From positions 1-64,000 of the forward strand of contig NZ_JBLWFS010000023.1 of NCBI RefSeq assembly GCF_048323755.1: a stretch of DNA of 64,000 nt, given 5' to 3'. Shown here piece by piece: positions 34,435 to 43,197 of this stretch. The notes beneath the pieces are model-generated. The model was given only the letters and a program-made list of their open reading frames with translations. It made no database searches and was not told the DNA's origin. The translations under genes were made by a program, and so were the position numbers. The DNA comes from Alkalihalobacterium sp048323755 (GTDB lineage Bacteria; Bacillota; Bacilli; Bacillales; Bacillaceae_F). Position 1 is the stretch's first letter; each line of letters begins with the position of its first letter.

Positions 34435-34464
34435 AGTACAAGTGTGATCAACAGAAAAATACTC

Positions 34465-34493
34465 TTGCATTTTGTTTTTAATTTGTATATAAT
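34465..34493 (+). promoter_or_regulatory. S10 operon promoter, proximal
   Basis: TTGCAT (34465-34470), 17 bp, TATAAT (34488-34493). It precedes the structured rpsJ leader. Confidence 0.75.
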
Positions 34494-34499
34494 ATTGAA

Positions 34500-34612
34500 T
34501 GTTGGTCTGTGACAGCGATGATGCGAAAGGTTGCTGACACACCCGGGCCCTTTGCCATGGCAGGGTGTGAGGAAATTTTCGCGGAGTATGTCTGTTTATT
34601 AAAATGGACGAT
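34500..34612 (+). promoter_or_regulatory. Structured leader of the S10 operon
   Basis: The untranslated leader contains GGTTGCTGACACACCC, GCCATGGCAGGGTGTG and a downstream AAATTTTCGCGG segment; ACACCC pairs with GGGTGT across about 18 bases. I recall a closely similar leader before rpsJ in B. subtilis. The conservation suggests regulation, but I know of no proven mechanism in Bacillota. Confidence 0.6.
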
Positions 34613-34627
34613 AAAGGAGGGGCTTAA

Positions 34628-34936
34628 ATGGCAAAACAAAAAATTCGCATCCGTCTTAAAGCTTACGATCATAGAATCCTTGATCAATCAGCAGAGAAAA
34701 TTGTAGATACAGCGAAGCGTTCTGGAGCTAATGTTTCTGGACCAATCCCGCTTCCAACTGAAAAGAGTGTTTATACAATTCTTCGTGCGGTACACAAGTA
34801 TAAAGATTCTCGTGAGCAATTCGAAATGCGCACGCATAAGCGTTTAATCGATATTATTAACCCAACACCACAAACTGTTGATGCGTTAATGAGATTAGAC
34901 CTGCCATCTGGCGTTGATATCGAAATCAAACTTTAA
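34628..34936 (+). CDS. rpsJ: Ribosomal protein uS10
   Basis: Head protein of the small subunit and NusE partner in antitermination. 102 residues; family motifs KIRIRLKAYDHRILDQSAEKI, SGPIPLPTEKSVYTI and HKRLIDIINPTPQTVDALM are present. TAAAGGAGGGG precedes the ATG. First gene of the S10-spc-alpha cluster. Confidence 0.98.
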   Translation: MAKQKIRIRLKAYDHRILDQSAEKIVDTAKRSGANVSGPIPLPTEKSVYTILRAVHKYKDSREQFEMRTHKRLIDIINPTPQTVDALMRLDLPSGVDIEIKL

Positions 34937-35041
34937 TATTAACTTATGTAAAGTTTGAGATGTTCATTAATACATTTTATAATTTCTACTTTAAAATAAT
35001 GGCAAAAAAATATATTGAGTGAAACACAGGAGGTGTGACTA

Positions 35042-35671
35042 ATGACCAAAGGAATCTTAGGGAAGAAAATCGGTATGACTCAAGTGTTTGCAGATAACGG
35101 TGATGTAATTCCTGTAACTGTAATTGAAGTTACTCCGAACATTGTTCTTCAAAAGAAAACTGTTGAAAATGATGGTTATGAAGCTATTCAATTAGGTTTT
35201 GATGATCAAAAAGCTAATCGTGTGATTAAGCCTGCAAAAGGACACGCTGAAAAAGCAAACACAGCACCTAAGCGCTTCGTGAAAGAAATTCGTAACGTAG
35301 AACTTACTGCGTTTGAAGTTGGTCAAGAAGTCAAGGCAGACGCATTTAACGTAGGTGACGTAGTAGACGTAACAGGTATTTCAAAAGGGAAAGGTTTCCA
35401 AGGTGCAATTAAGCGCCATAACCAATCTCGTGGACCTATGTCTCACGGTTCTCGTTACCACCGTCGCCCTGGTTCAATGGGTCCTGTAGCTCCAAACCGA
35501 GTATTTAAAGGTAAAGCTTTACCTGGACGTATGGGTGGAGAGCAAATTACAGTACAAAATTTAGAAATCGTTAAAGTTGATACAGATCGTAACCTTCTAT
35601 TAGTAAAAGGTAATGTACCAGGTGCTAAAAAGAGCTACGTAACTGTTAAAAGTGCGGTTAAAAACGACTAA
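35042..35671 (+). CDS. rplC: Ribosomal protein uL3
   Basis: Early 50S assembly protein near the peptidyl transferase centre. 209 residues, starting TKGILGKKIGMTQVF; the long loop KGKGFQGAIKRHNQSRGPMSHGS is recognisable in two parts around residue 120. ACAGGAGGTGTG precedes the ATG. Confidence 0.98.
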   Translation: MTKGILGKKIGMTQVFADNGDVIPVTVIEVTPNIVLQKKTVENDGYEAIQLGFDDQKANRVIKPAKGHAEKANTAPKRFVKEIRNVELTAFEVGQEVKADAFNVGDVVDVTGISKGKGFQGAIKRHNQSRGPMSHGSRYHRRPGSMGPVAPNRVFKGKALPGRMGGEQITVQNLEIVKVDTDRNLLLVKGNVPGAKKSYVTVKSAVKND

Positions 35672-35696
35672 CGTTTAATGGAAAGGAGGACACATC

Positions 35697-36320
35697 ATGC
35701 CTAAAGTAGCATTATTTAATCAATCCGGCTCTCAAGTTGGGGATATTGAATTATCTGATGCAGTATTTGGTATTGAACCAAATGAGCATGTTCTACATGA
35801 CGCAGTAGTCATGCAACAAGCATCTTTACGTCAAGGTACTCATAAGACAAAAGGACGTTCTGAAGTACGAGGCGGCGGAAGAAAGCCATGGCGCCAAAAG
35901 GGAACTGGACGCGCTCGTCAAGGGTCAATCCGTTCACCACAATGGGTAGGTGGAGGAGTAGTATTCGGTCCTACACCACGTGATTACGGTTATAAATTGC
36001 CTAAAAAAGTACGCCGTTTAGCAATCAAGTCAGCTCTTTCTAGTAAGGTAAAAGCTGCTGAGATTGTTGTTCTAGAAGAATTAGCATTAAACGCACCAAA
36101 AACAAAAGAAATGATTGCGATCCTATCGAGCTTATCTGTAGATCGTAAAGCATTAATTGTAACAGCCGACTACAATGATGCTGTAGCTTTATCTGCTCGT
36201 AACATTCCAGGTGTATCATTTGTTTCTGCTGAAGGAGTAAATGTACTTGATGTTCTTAAGCACGATAAGCTAATCATTACTAAAGGTGCAGTTGAAAAGG
36301 TAGAGGAGGTGCTAGCGTAA
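35697..36320 (+). CDS. rplD: Ribosomal protein uL4
   Basis: Lines the exit tunnel with its extended loop (RGGGRKPWRQKGTGRARQG, around residue 60). 207 residues. In E. coli L4 autoregulates the S10 operon; this has not been shown for Bacillus. AAAGGAGGACAC precedes the ATG; its stop overlaps the rplW start by one base (TAATG). Confidence 0.98.
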   Translation: MPKVALFNQSGSQVGDIELSDAVFGIEPNEHVLHDAVVMQQASLRQGTHKTKGRSEVRGGGRKPWRQKGTGRARQGSIRSPQWVGGGVVFGPTPRDYGYKLPKKVRRLAIKSALSSKVKAAEIVVLEELALNAPKTKEMIAILSSLSVDRKALIVTADYNDAVALSARNIPGVSFVSAEGVNVLDVLKHDKLIITKGAVEKVEEVLA

Positions 36321-36610
36321 TGTCAAACGCTCGTGATATCATTAAGCGCCCCGTAATTACAGAACGTTCAACTGATTTAATGTCTGAAAAGAAGTACACG
36401 TTTGAAGTGGACACTCGCGCGAATAAAACTGAAATTAAGAGTGCTATTGAAGAGATCTTTGGAGTGAAAGTGAAAAAGGTTGCTACAATGAACTACAAAG
36501 GTAAATTCAAACGTTTCGGTCGTCACGCAGGGTATACTGCAAAACGCAAAAAAGCAATTGTTACATTAACACCAGAAAGCAAAGAATTAGAATTCTTTGA
36601 AGGTGTATAA
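36320..36610 (+). CDS. rplW: Ribosomal protein uL23
   Basis: Tunnel-exit protein and docking site for trigger factor and SRP. 96 residues; DIIKRPVITERSTDLM and the RNA-binding FKRFGRHAGYTAKRKKAIVTL are present. Its start overlaps the rplD stop, so the genes are translationally coupled. Confidence 0.98.
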   Translation: MSNARDIIKRPVITERSTDLMSEKKYTFEVDTRANKTEIKSAIEEIFGVKVKKVATMNYKGKFKRFGRHAGYTAKRKKAIVTLTPESKELEFFEGV

Positions 36611-36637
36611 GTTTAACAGAGAAGGAGGGAAATCAAG

Positions 36638-37468
36638 ATGGCGATTAAAAAGTATAAACCGACCAGTGCCGGTCGTCGTGGGATGTCAGTTCTAGATTTT
36701 GCAGAAATCACAACTGACAAACCAGAAAAGTCACTATTAGCGCCTTTACACAATAAAGGTGGTCGTAACAATCAAGGTAAATTAACTGTACGTCATCAAG
36801 GTGGCGGACACAAACGTAAGTATCGTATTATCGACTTCAAACGCAACAAAGATGGTATTCCAGGCCGCGTTGCTACGATCGAGTACGATCCAAACCGTAC
36901 AGCTAACATTGCACTAATCAACTATGCTGATGGGGAAAAGCGTTATATCATCGCTCCAAAAGGATTGAAAGTTGGAATGACTATCGAGTCAGGTGCAAGT
37001 GCAGATATTAAAGTAGGGAATGCTCTTCCTTTAATTAATATTCCTGTTGGTACAGTTATCCACAATATCGAATTAAAGCCTGGTAAAGGTGGACAATTAG
37101 TACGTTCTGCTGGTGCAGAAGCTCAACTTCTTGGTAAAGAAGGAGATTACGTATTAGTTCGTTTAAAATCAGGTGAAACTCGTTATATCTTATCTACTTG
37201 CCGTGCAACAATCGGTTCTGTAGGAAACGATGAGCATGAGCTAGTTAACATTGGTAAAGCAGGTCGTTCTCGTTGGTTAGGTAAGCGCCCGACTGTTCGT
37301 GGATCTGTTATGAACCCTAACGATCACCCACACGGTGGTGGTGAAGGACGTGCTCCAATCGGACGTAAATCACCAATGTCTCCTTGGGGTAAACCAACAC
37401 TTGGTTTCAAAACACGTAAGAAAAACAAGAGTTCTGATAAGTACATTGTACGTCGTCGCAAAAAATAA
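36638..37468 (+). CDS. rplB: Ribosomal protein uL2
   Basis: Subunit-bridging protein close to the peptidyl transferase centre. 276 residues with GRRGMSVLDF near the N-terminus, HQGGGHKRKYR, and the C-terminal loop MNPNDHPHGGGEGRAP carrying the conserved His. GAAGGAGGG precedes the ATG. Confidence 0.98.
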   Translation: MAIKKYKPTSAGRRGMSVLDFAEITTDKPEKSLLAPLHNKGGRNNQGKLTVRHQGGGHKRKYRIIDFKRNKDGIPGRVATIEYDPNRTANIALINYADGEKRYIIAPKGLKVGMTIESGASADIKVGNALPLINIPVGTVIHNIELKPGKGGQLVRSAGAEAQLLGKEGDYVLVRLKSGETRYILSTCRATIGSVGNDEHELVNIGKAGRSRWLGKRPTVRGSVMNPNDHPHGGGEGRAPIGRKSPMSPWGKPTLGFKTRKKNKSSDKYIVRRRKK

Positions 37469-37525
37469 CGGGGTTGTTTCACGGTTCACTAGAACCGTGG
37501 GTCAATCACGAAGGGAGGTTTATTC

Positions 37526-37804
37526 ATGGGCCGTAGTTTAAAAAAGGGACCTTTTGTTGATGATCATTTAATGAAGAAGGTCGAAGTTATGAACGAAAAG
37601 AATGAGAAAAAGGTTATCAAAACTTGGTCTCGTCGTTCAACTATTTTCCCTGAGTTTATCGGGCATACAATTGCAGTTTACGATGGTCGTAAACATGTAC
37701 CAGTATATGTTTCAGAAGACATGGTCGGACACAAACTAGGTGAATTCGCACCTACACGTTCGTATAAAGGTCATGCTGCTGATGACAAGAAAACAAGACG
37801 TTAA
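37526..37804 (+). CDS. rpsS: Ribosomal protein uS19
   Basis: 30S head protein contacting the A-site finger. 92 residues beginning GRSLKKGPFVDDHLMKK, with TIAVYDGRKHVPVYV and HKLGEFAPTR. AAGGGAGGTT precedes the ATG. Confidence 0.98.
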   Translation: MGRSLKKGPFVDDHLMKKVEVMNEKNEKKVIKTWSRRSTIFPEFIGHTIAVYDGRKHVPVYVSEDMVGHKLGEFAPTRSYKGHAADDKKTRR

Positions 37805-37826
37805 TTAAGAGGGGAGGTCCTTGACA

Positions 37827-38171
37827 ATGCAACAAGCTAAAGCTGTAGCTAAACAAGTGCGTGTGGCTCCTCGAAAAGTTCGTCTAGTTGTGGACTTAAT
37901 CCGAGGTAAGCAAGTCGGTGAAGCAATCGCTATCCTGCGCCATACACCAAAAGCTGCTTCTCCAATTGTAGAAAAGCTTTTAAATTCTGCAATCGCAAAC
38001 GCAGAGCACAATTATGAAATGGAACCAAATAACTTATATATCAGTGAAGTATTCGTTGATGAAGGCGTTACTTTGAAACGCTTCCGTCCACGTGCTATGG
38101 GTCGCGCTAGCCGTATTAACAAGCGCACAAGCCATATTACAATCGTTGTTTCAGAAAAGAAGGAGGGATAA
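37827..38171 (+). CDS. rplV: Ribosomal protein uL22
   Basis: Exit-tunnel protein with a long hairpin loop; a macrolide resistance locus. 114 residues, with VRVAPRKVRLVVDLIRGK and the loop KRFRPRAMGRASRINKRTSH intact. ATG 37827 is 8 bp after GGAGGT; TTG 37821 would be only 2 bp away. The rpsC start follows by 2 bp. Confidence 0.97.
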   Translation: MQQAKAVAKQVRVAPRKVRLVVDLIRGKQVGEAIAILRHTPKAASPIVEKLLNSAIANAEHNYEMEPNNLYISEVFVDEGVTLKRFRPRAMGRASRINKRTSHITIVVSEKKEG

Positions 38172-38173
38172 GC

Positions 38174-38833
38174 GTGGGTCAAAAAGTCAATCCGATAGGA
38201 CTTCGTGTCGGTGTCATTCGCGACTGGGAGTCAAGATGGTACGCTGAAAAGGACTATGCAGACTTACTACACGAAGATATTAAAATTCGTGAGTATATCG
38301 AAAAACGTTTAAAAGATGCTTCTGTATCTAAGATCGAAATCGAACGTGCTGCAAACCGTGTAAATGTAACTGTTCATACGGCTAAGCCTGGAATGGTTAT
38401 CGGTAAAGGTGGTTCTGAAGTAGAAGCACTTCGTAAAGCTTTAAATGAACTAACTGGTAAAAGAGTTCATATAAATATCTTTGAAATTAAAAACGCTGAT
38501 TTAGATGCTAAATTAGTAGCAGAAAACATTGCTCGTCAATTAGAGAACCGTGTTTCTTTCCGTCGTGCAATGAAGCAAGCACTACAACGTACTATGCGTG
38601 CAGGTGCTAAGGGTATTAAAACACAAGTATCAGGTCGTCTAGGTGGCGCTGATATCGCTCGTGGAGAACACTATAGCGAAGGTACTGTTCCACTTCACAC
38701 GCTTCGTGCAGACATTGATTATGGCACTGCAGAAGCAGATACAACTTACGGTAAATTAGGCGTTAAGATCTGGATTTATCGTGGTGAAGTCCTTCCAACG
38801 AAAGGAACCAAAAAAGAGGAAGGGGGCAAATAA
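38174..38833 (+). CDS. rpsC: Ribosomal protein uS3
   Basis: mRNA-entry helicase protein of the 30S subunit. 219 residues with an N-terminal GQKVNPIGLRVGVIRDW, a KH domain (KPGMVIGKGGSEVEAL) and RTMRAGAKGIKTQVSGRLGG. It starts with GTG; GAAGGAGGG in the end of rplV provides the site. Confidence 0.98.
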   Translation: MGQKVNPIGLRVGVIRDWESRWYAEKDYADLLHEDIKIREYIEKRLKDASVSKIEIERAANRVNVTVHTAKPGMVIGKGGSEVEALRKALNELTGKRVHINIFEIKNADLDAKLVAENIARQLENRVSFRRAMKQALQRTMRAGAKGIKTQVSGRLGGADIARGEHYSEGTVPLHTLRADIDYGTAEADTTYGKLGVKIWIYRGEVLPTKGTKKEEGGK

Positions 38834-38835
38834 TT

Positions 38836-39270
38836 ATGTTATTGCCAAAACGTGTAAAATACCGTCGTGAACACCGTGGTAAAATGCGTGGTCGTGCTAA
38901 AGGCGGAACGGAAGTTCACTTTGGTGAATATGGTTTACAAGCAGTAGAAGCTTCATGGATTACTAACCGTCAAATTGAAGCAGCTCGTATTGCAATGACA
39001 CGTTACATGAAACGTGGCGGTAAAGTTTGGATTAAAATTTTCCCTTCTAAACCTTACACTGCAAAGCCTTTAGAGGTTCGAATGGGTTCTGGTAAAGGTG
39101 CTCCTGAAGGATGGGTAGCGGTAGTTAAACCAGGGAAAGTTATGTTTGAGATTTCTGGAGTATCTGAAGAGGTAGCACGTGAAGCATTACGTTTAGCTTC
39201 TCACAAGTTACCTGTTAAATGTAAATTTGTAAAACGCGAAGAAGTGGGTGGTGACGCAAATGAAAGCTAA
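38836..39270 (+). CDS. rplP: Ribosomal protein uL16
   Basis: 50S protein at the A-site finger base. 144 residues: MLLPKRVKYRREHRGKMRG, GEYGLQAVEASWITNRQIEAARIAMTR in two adjoining segments, and MGSGKGAPEGWVAVVKPG. GAAGGGGG lies upstream in the end of rpsC. rpmC begins inside its 3' end. Confidence 0.98.
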   Translation: MLLPKRVKYRREHRGKMRGRAKGGTEVHFGEYGLQAVEASWITNRQIEAARIAMTRYMKRGGKVWIKIFPSKPYTAKPLEVRMGSGKGAPEGWVAVVKPGKVMFEISGVSEEVAREALRLASHKLPVKCKFVKREEVGGDANES

Positions 39271-39463
39271 TGACCTTCGTAACCTAACGACATCTGAAAT
39301 TGAACAAAAAACGAAGTCACTTAAAGAAGAATTATTCAACCTTCGCTTTCAATTAGCGACTGGCCAGTTGGATAATCCAACCCGCATTCGTGAAGTTCGT
39401 AAGGCAATTGCTCGTGCAAAAACAGTATTGCATGAGAGAGAACTTGGGATTAACAACGGCTAA
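39260..39463 (+). CDS. rpmC: Ribosomal protein uL29
   Basis: Tunnel-exit protein, 67 residues, with KANDLRNLTTSEIEQKTKSLK and the signature EELFNLRFQLATGQLDNP. ATG 39260 overlaps the end of rplP by 11 bases, with GGGTGGTG as the likely site. A GTG at 39248 is in frame but has no better support. Confidence 0.96.
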   Translation: MKANDLRNLTTSEIEQKTKSLKEELFNLRFQLATGQLDNPTRIREVRKAIARAKTVLHERELGINNG

Positions 39464-39484
39464 TTTGAGAGGAGGTTTGCATAA

Positions 39485-39745
39485 ATGGAACGCAACCAAC
39501 GCAAAGTGTACATCGGACGCGTAGTTTCAGATAAAATGGACAAAACAATTAGTGTATTAGTTGAGACATATAAGAAAGATCGTTTATATGGGAAACGCGT
39601 AAAGTACTCTAAAAAGTTAAAAGCCCATGATGAAGAAAACACAGCTAAAGTTGGCGATATTGTTAAGGTTATGGAGACTCGTCCATTATCTAAAGACAAA
39701 CGCTTCCGTTTAGTAGAAGTAGTAGAAGAAGCAGTTATTATCTAA
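39485..39745 (+). CDS. rpsQ: Ribosomal protein uS17
   Basis: Primary 16S-binding protein. 86 residues with RKVYIGRVVSDKMDKTISVLVE and the second block KAHDEENTAKVGDIVKVMETRPLS. GAGAGGAGGTTTG precedes the ATG. Confidence 0.98.
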   Translation: MERNQRKVYIGRVVSDKMDKTISVLVETYKKDRLYGKRVKYSKKLKAHDEENTAKVGDIVKVMETRPLSKDKRFRLVEVVEEAVII

Positions 39746-39780
39746 CTTATTCTTTTTAACCTGAAGGGAGGTAAGATCGC

Positions 39781-40149
39781 ATGATTCAACAGGAGAGTCG
39801 TTTAAAAGTTGCTGACAACTCTGGAGCTCGTGAAGTTCTATGTATTAAAGTTTTAGGTGGTTCAGGTCGTAAAACTGCTAATGTTGGTGACATTATCGTT
39901 TGTTCTGTAAAACAAGCAACACCAGGTGGCGTTGTCAAGAAAGGTGACGTTGTTAAGGCGGTTATCGTTCGTTCTAAGAGCGGCGTACGTCGTACAGACG
40001 GATCTTACATTAAATTTGATGAAAACGCAGCGGTAATTGTACGTGATGATAAAGGTCCTCGTGGAACTCGTATCTTCGGACCAGTTGCACGTGAGCTTCG
40101 TGAAAAGCAATTTATGAAAATCGTTTCTTTAGCTCCGGAAGTACTATAA
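39781..40149 (+). CDS. rplN: Ribosomal protein uL14
   Basis: Bridge protein on the 50S interface. 122 residues: MIQQESRLKVADNSGAREVLCIKV (N-terminus, in shorter pieces), GSGRKTANVGDIIVCSVK and the C-terminal REKQFMKIVSLAPEVL. GAAGGGAGGT precedes the ATG. Confidence 0.98.
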   Translation: MIQQESRLKVADNSGAREVLCIKVLGGSGRKTANVGDIIVCSVKQATPGGVVKKGDVVKAVIVRSKSGVRRTDGSYIKFDENAAVIVRDDKGPRGTRIFGPVARELREKQFMKIVSLAPEVL

Positions 40150-40187
40150 TATATATCATCCCTTTTATAAGGAGGTGCGATGATTAC

Positions 40188-40499
40188 ATGCACGTTAAAA
40201 AAGGTGACACAGTAAAAGTGATATCTGGTAAAGATAAAGGTAAACAAGGCGTTATTTTAGAAGCATTCCCTAAGAAGGACCGTGTACTTGTTGAAGGTGT
40301 TAACATTGTAAAAAAACATGCTAAACCTTCTCAAGATAACCCTCAGGGTGGAATTGTAAGCAAAGAAGCTGCAATTCACGTTTCTAATGTAATGATTATT
40401 GACCCTAAAACGGGCGAACCAACTCGTATTGGTTATAAAGTAGAAGAAGGTAAAAAAGTACGTATTGCGAAAAAATCTGGCGAAGCACTAGATAAGTAG
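40188..40499 (+). CDS. rplX: Ribosomal protein uL24
   Basis: Assembly initiator of the 50S subunit. 103 residues with the KOW motif VKVISGKDKGKQGVILEA and GVNIVKKHAKPS. AAGGAGGTGCG precedes the ATG. Confidence 0.98.
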   Translation: MHVKKGDTVKVISGKDKGKQGVILEAFPKKDRVLVEGVNIVKKHAKPSQDNPQGGIVSKEAAIHVSNVMIIDPKTGEPTRIGYKVEEGKKVRIAKKSGEALDK

Positions 40500-40524
40500 T
40501 CAGTGTTGAAAGGAGGTCAATCGT

Positions 40525-41064
40525 ATGACTCGTTTAAAAGAGAAGTATAACAGTGAGATCGTATCTTCTTTAGTTGAGAAGTTTAACTACCCATCAGTAA
40601 TGGGAGTTCCTAAAGTAGAAAAAATCGTCATTAACATGGGTGTCGGTGATGCTGTTGCTAACCCTAAAGCTTTAGACAAAGCTGTTGAAGAATTAACTCA
40701 AATCGCTGGTCAAAAGCCGTTAATTACAAAAGCAAAAAAATCAATCGCAGGATTTAAGTTACGTGAAGGTATGCCAATTGGTGCGAAAGTTACACTACGC
40801 GGTGAGCGCATGTACGATTTCTTAGACAAGTTAATTAGAGTTTCATTACCACGTGTACGTGACTTCCGTGGAATTTCGAAAAAAGCTTTCGATGGTCGTG
40901 GGAACTATACACTTGGTGTGAAAGAACAATTAATCTTCCCTGAAATTGATTATGATAAAGTTGATAAAGTACGTGGTATGGATATCGTTATTGTAACGAC
41001 TGCAAACACGGATGAAGAAGCTCGTGAGTTATTAACACAAATGGGAATGCCATTCCAAAAATAA
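40525..41064 (+). CDS. rplE: Ribosomal protein uL5
   Basis: Binds 5S rRNA in the central protuberance. 179 residues with NYPSVMGVPKVEKIVINMGVG and the C-terminal GMDIVIVTTANTDEEARELL. AAAGGAGGTC precedes the ATG. Confidence 0.98.
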   Translation: MTRLKEKYNSEIVSSLVEKFNYPSVMGVPKVEKIVINMGVGDAVANPKALDKAVEELTQIAGQKPLITKAKKSIAGFKLREGMPIGAKVTLRGERMYDFLDKLIRVSLPRVRDFRGISKKAFDGRGNYTLGVKEQLIFPEIDYDKVDKVRGMDIVIVTTANTDEEARELLTQMGMPFQK

Positions 41065-41092
41065 TCGGCTAAGCCGAAGAGGAGGGAAAACT

Positions 41093-41278
41093 TTGGCGAA
41101 GAAATCAATGATCGCAAAACAGAAGCGCCAGCAGAAGTACAAAGTACAAGAGTACACTCGCTGCGAACGTTGCGGACGCCCGCATTCTGTAATGAGAAAG
41201 TTTAAATTATGCCGTATTTGCTTTAGAGAACTTGCTTATAAAGGTCAAATTCCTGGCGTTAAAAAAGCTAGCTGGTAA
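41093..41278 (+). CDS. rpsN: Ribosomal protein uS14, zinc-binding type (Z)
   Basis: Small 61-residue S14 with the zinc ribbon C24-x2-C27 and C40-x2-C43. This is the zinc-dependent form; Bacillus species often carry a zinc-free paralogue elsewhere for zinc starvation. It starts with TTG after GAGGAGGG. Confidence 0.98.
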   Translation: MAKKSMIAKQKRQQKYKVQEYTRCERCGRPHSVMRKFKLCRICFRELAYKGQIPGVKKASW

Positions 41279-41306
41279 ACCCTTAAATGGGAAGGAGGTA
41301 ATATAG

Positions 41307-41705
41307 ATGGTCATGACAGATCCTGTTGCAGATTTGCTAACTCGCATCCGTAATGCGAACGTAGTTCGTCACGAGAAATTAGAAGTACCTGCTTCTAACA
41401 TCAAAAAACAAATCGCTGAAATTTTAAAGCGTGAAGGTTTCATCCGTGACTTTGAATATATCGAAGATAACAAGCAAGGTGTTATTCGTATCTTCTTGAA
41501 ATACGGTGCAAACAACGAGCGAGTAATTACTGGATTAAAACGTATCAGTAAGCCTGGACTTCGTGTTTACGCAAAAGCTACGGAAGTACCACGCGTATTA
41601 GGCGGATTAGGTATTGCTATCGTTTCAACATCTAAAGGTATTATGACAGATAAAGATGCACGTCAACAACAAGTAGGCGGAGAAGTCTTAGCTTACGTTT
41701 GGTAA
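41307..41705 (+). CDS. rpsH: Ribosomal protein uS8
   Basis: Central-domain 16S binder and, in E. coli, the spc operon repressor. 132 residues with MTDPVADLLTRIRNANVVRH and the C-terminal GLGIAIVSTSKGIMTDKDAR. GGAAGGAGGT precedes the ATG. Confidence 0.98.
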   Translation: MVMTDPVADLLTRIRNANVVRHEKLEVPASNIKKQIAEILKREGFIRDFEYIEDNKQGVIRIFLKYGANNERVITGLKRISKPGLRVYAKATEVPRVLGGLGIAIVSTSKGIMTDKDARQQQVGGEVLAYVW

Positions 41706-41735
41706 TCAATAAAGGTAAGATTGGAGGTGTAAGAT

Positions 41736-42272
41736 ATGTCACGTATTGGTAAGAAACCAATTGAAGTTCCAACTGGAGTAACAGTTACTCTTAACAACAA
41801 CGTAATTACGGTTAAAGGACCTAAAGGTGAACTTAGCCGTAATGTACACCCAGAAATGGATGTAAAAGTAGAGGAGAACCAAATTGTTATCGAACGTCCA
41901 AGTGATAACAAGGAACACCGCTCTTTACACGGAACGACTCGTAGTATCATCAGCAACATGGTTCAAGGTGTAACAAAAGGATACGAAAAGGGACTAGAGT
42001 TAATCGGGGTAGGTTACCGTGCAACTAAATCTGGTTCAAAATTAGTATTAAACGTAGGTTACTCTCACCCAGTAGAAATCGAGCCTGAACAAGGTATCGA
42101 AATCGAAGTTCCTTCTAATACAAAAGTACTTGTTAAAGGTATCGATAAAGAGCGTGTAGGTGCTATCGCAGCTAACATTCGTTCTGTACGTTTACCTGAG
42201 CCTTATAAAGGAAAAGGAATCCGTTATGAAGGTGAATATGTACGTCGTAAAGAAGGTAAAACTGGTAAATAA
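41736..42272 (+). CDS. rplF: Ribosomal protein uL6
   Basis: 50S protein next to the sarcin-ricin loop. 178 residues with SRIGKKPIEVPTGVTV and the C-terminal PEPYKGKGIRYEGEYVRRK. ATTGGAGGTGT precedes the ATG. Confidence 0.98.
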   Translation: MSRIGKKPIEVPTGVTVTLNNNVITVKGPKGELSRNVHPEMDVKVEENQIVIERPSDNKEHRSLHGTTRSIISNMVQGVTKGYEKGLELIGVGYRATKSGSKLVLNVGYSHPVEIEPEQGIEIEVPSNTKVLVKGIDKERVGAIAANIRSVRLPEPYKGKGIRYEGEYVRRKEGKTGK

Positions 42273-42302
42273 TAAATAGTTAACGGAAAGGAATGACGTT
42301 CA

Positions 42303-42665
42303 ATGATTACGAAGCCTGACAAAAATTTGGCGCGTAAGAAAAGACATGCTCACGTTCGTCGCACGATCACAGGTACTCCTGAACGTCCACGTTTAAATGT
42401 TTTCCGTTCTTCTAAACACATTTACGCACAGCTAATTGATGATGTGAACGGTGTAACATTAGCTTCTGCGTCAAGTTTAGATAAAGAACTTAACTTAGAG
42501 AACGGTGGAAATAAAGAAGCAGCAAAAGCTGTTGGAGAACTTGTAGCTAAGCGTGCAGTTGAAAATGGGCACAAGACTATTGTATTCGACCGTGGCGGTT
42601 ACTTATATCACGGACGTGTTCAAGTATTAGCTGATGCAGCTCGTGAAGCTGGATTACAATTTTAA
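42303..42665 (+). CDS. rplR: Ribosomal protein uL18
   Basis: 5S rRNA-binding protein. 120 residues with KRHAHVRRTITGTPERPRL, VFRSSKHIYAQLIDD and the C-terminal FDRGGYLYHGRVQVLADAAR. GGAAAGGAATG precedes the start. Confidence 0.98.
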   Translation: MITKPDKNLARKKRHAHVRRTITGTPERPRLNVFRSSKHIYAQLIDDVNGVTLASASSLDKELNLENGGNKEAAKAVGELVAKRAVENGHKTIVFDRGGYLYHGRVQVLADAAREAGLQF

Positions 42666-42686
42666 TGTAAAAAGGAGGGAAACTAA

Positions 42687-43184
42687 ATGCGTATCGATGC
42701 AAATACGTTGGAGCTTGAAGAAAAAGTTGTTGCCGTTAACCGCGTAGCTAAAGTAGTAAAAGGTGGACGTCGTTTCCGTTTTGCTGCATTAGTCGTTGTT
42801 GGTGATAAGAACGGTCATGTCGGCTTTGGAATGGGTAAAGCTCAAGAAGTTCCTGAAGCAATTCGTAAAGCTATTGAAGATGCAAAGAAGAACTTAATTG
42901 AAGTACCTGTAGTTGGTACAACAATTCCACACGAGATCTTAGGTCACTTCGGTGCAGGACGAGTATTACTTAAGCCAGCATCAGAGGGTACTGGGGTTAT
43001 CGCTGGTGGACCTGTACGTGCAGTACTAGAGCTAGCTGGTGTAGGTGATATTTTATCTAAATCATTAGGATCTAACAATCCTATTAATATGGTTCGTGCA
43101 ACTATTGAAGGTCTTAAAGATCTTAAGCGCGCTGAAGAGGTAGCTAAATTACGTGGTAAATCAGTAGAAGAACTGCTAGGATAA
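42687..43184 (+). CDS. rpsE: Ribosomal protein uS5
   Basis: Decoding-fidelity protein and spectinomycin-resistance locus. 165 residues, with VVKGGRRFRFAALVVVGD (the spectinomycin loop, not altered by eye) and GTGVIAGGPVRAVLELAG. AAAGGAGGGA precedes the ATG. Confidence 0.98.
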   Translation: MRIDANTLELEEKVVAVNRVAKVVKGGRRFRFAALVVVGDKNGHVGFGMGKAQEVPEAIRKAIEDAKKNLIEVPVVGTTIPHEILGHFGAGRVLLKPASEGTGVIAGGPVRAVLELAGVGDILSKSLGSNNPINMVRATIEGLKDLKRAEEVAKLRGKSVEELLG

Positions 43185-43197
43185 GGAGGGAAAAGAC

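Noticed and set aside
34133..34627. Hidden small gene in the tuf-rpsJ gap (a 65-codon frame from 34509)
   Set aside because: It overlaps the structured leader and rpsJ, has no ribosome binding site, and the conservation I recall is of RNA structure.
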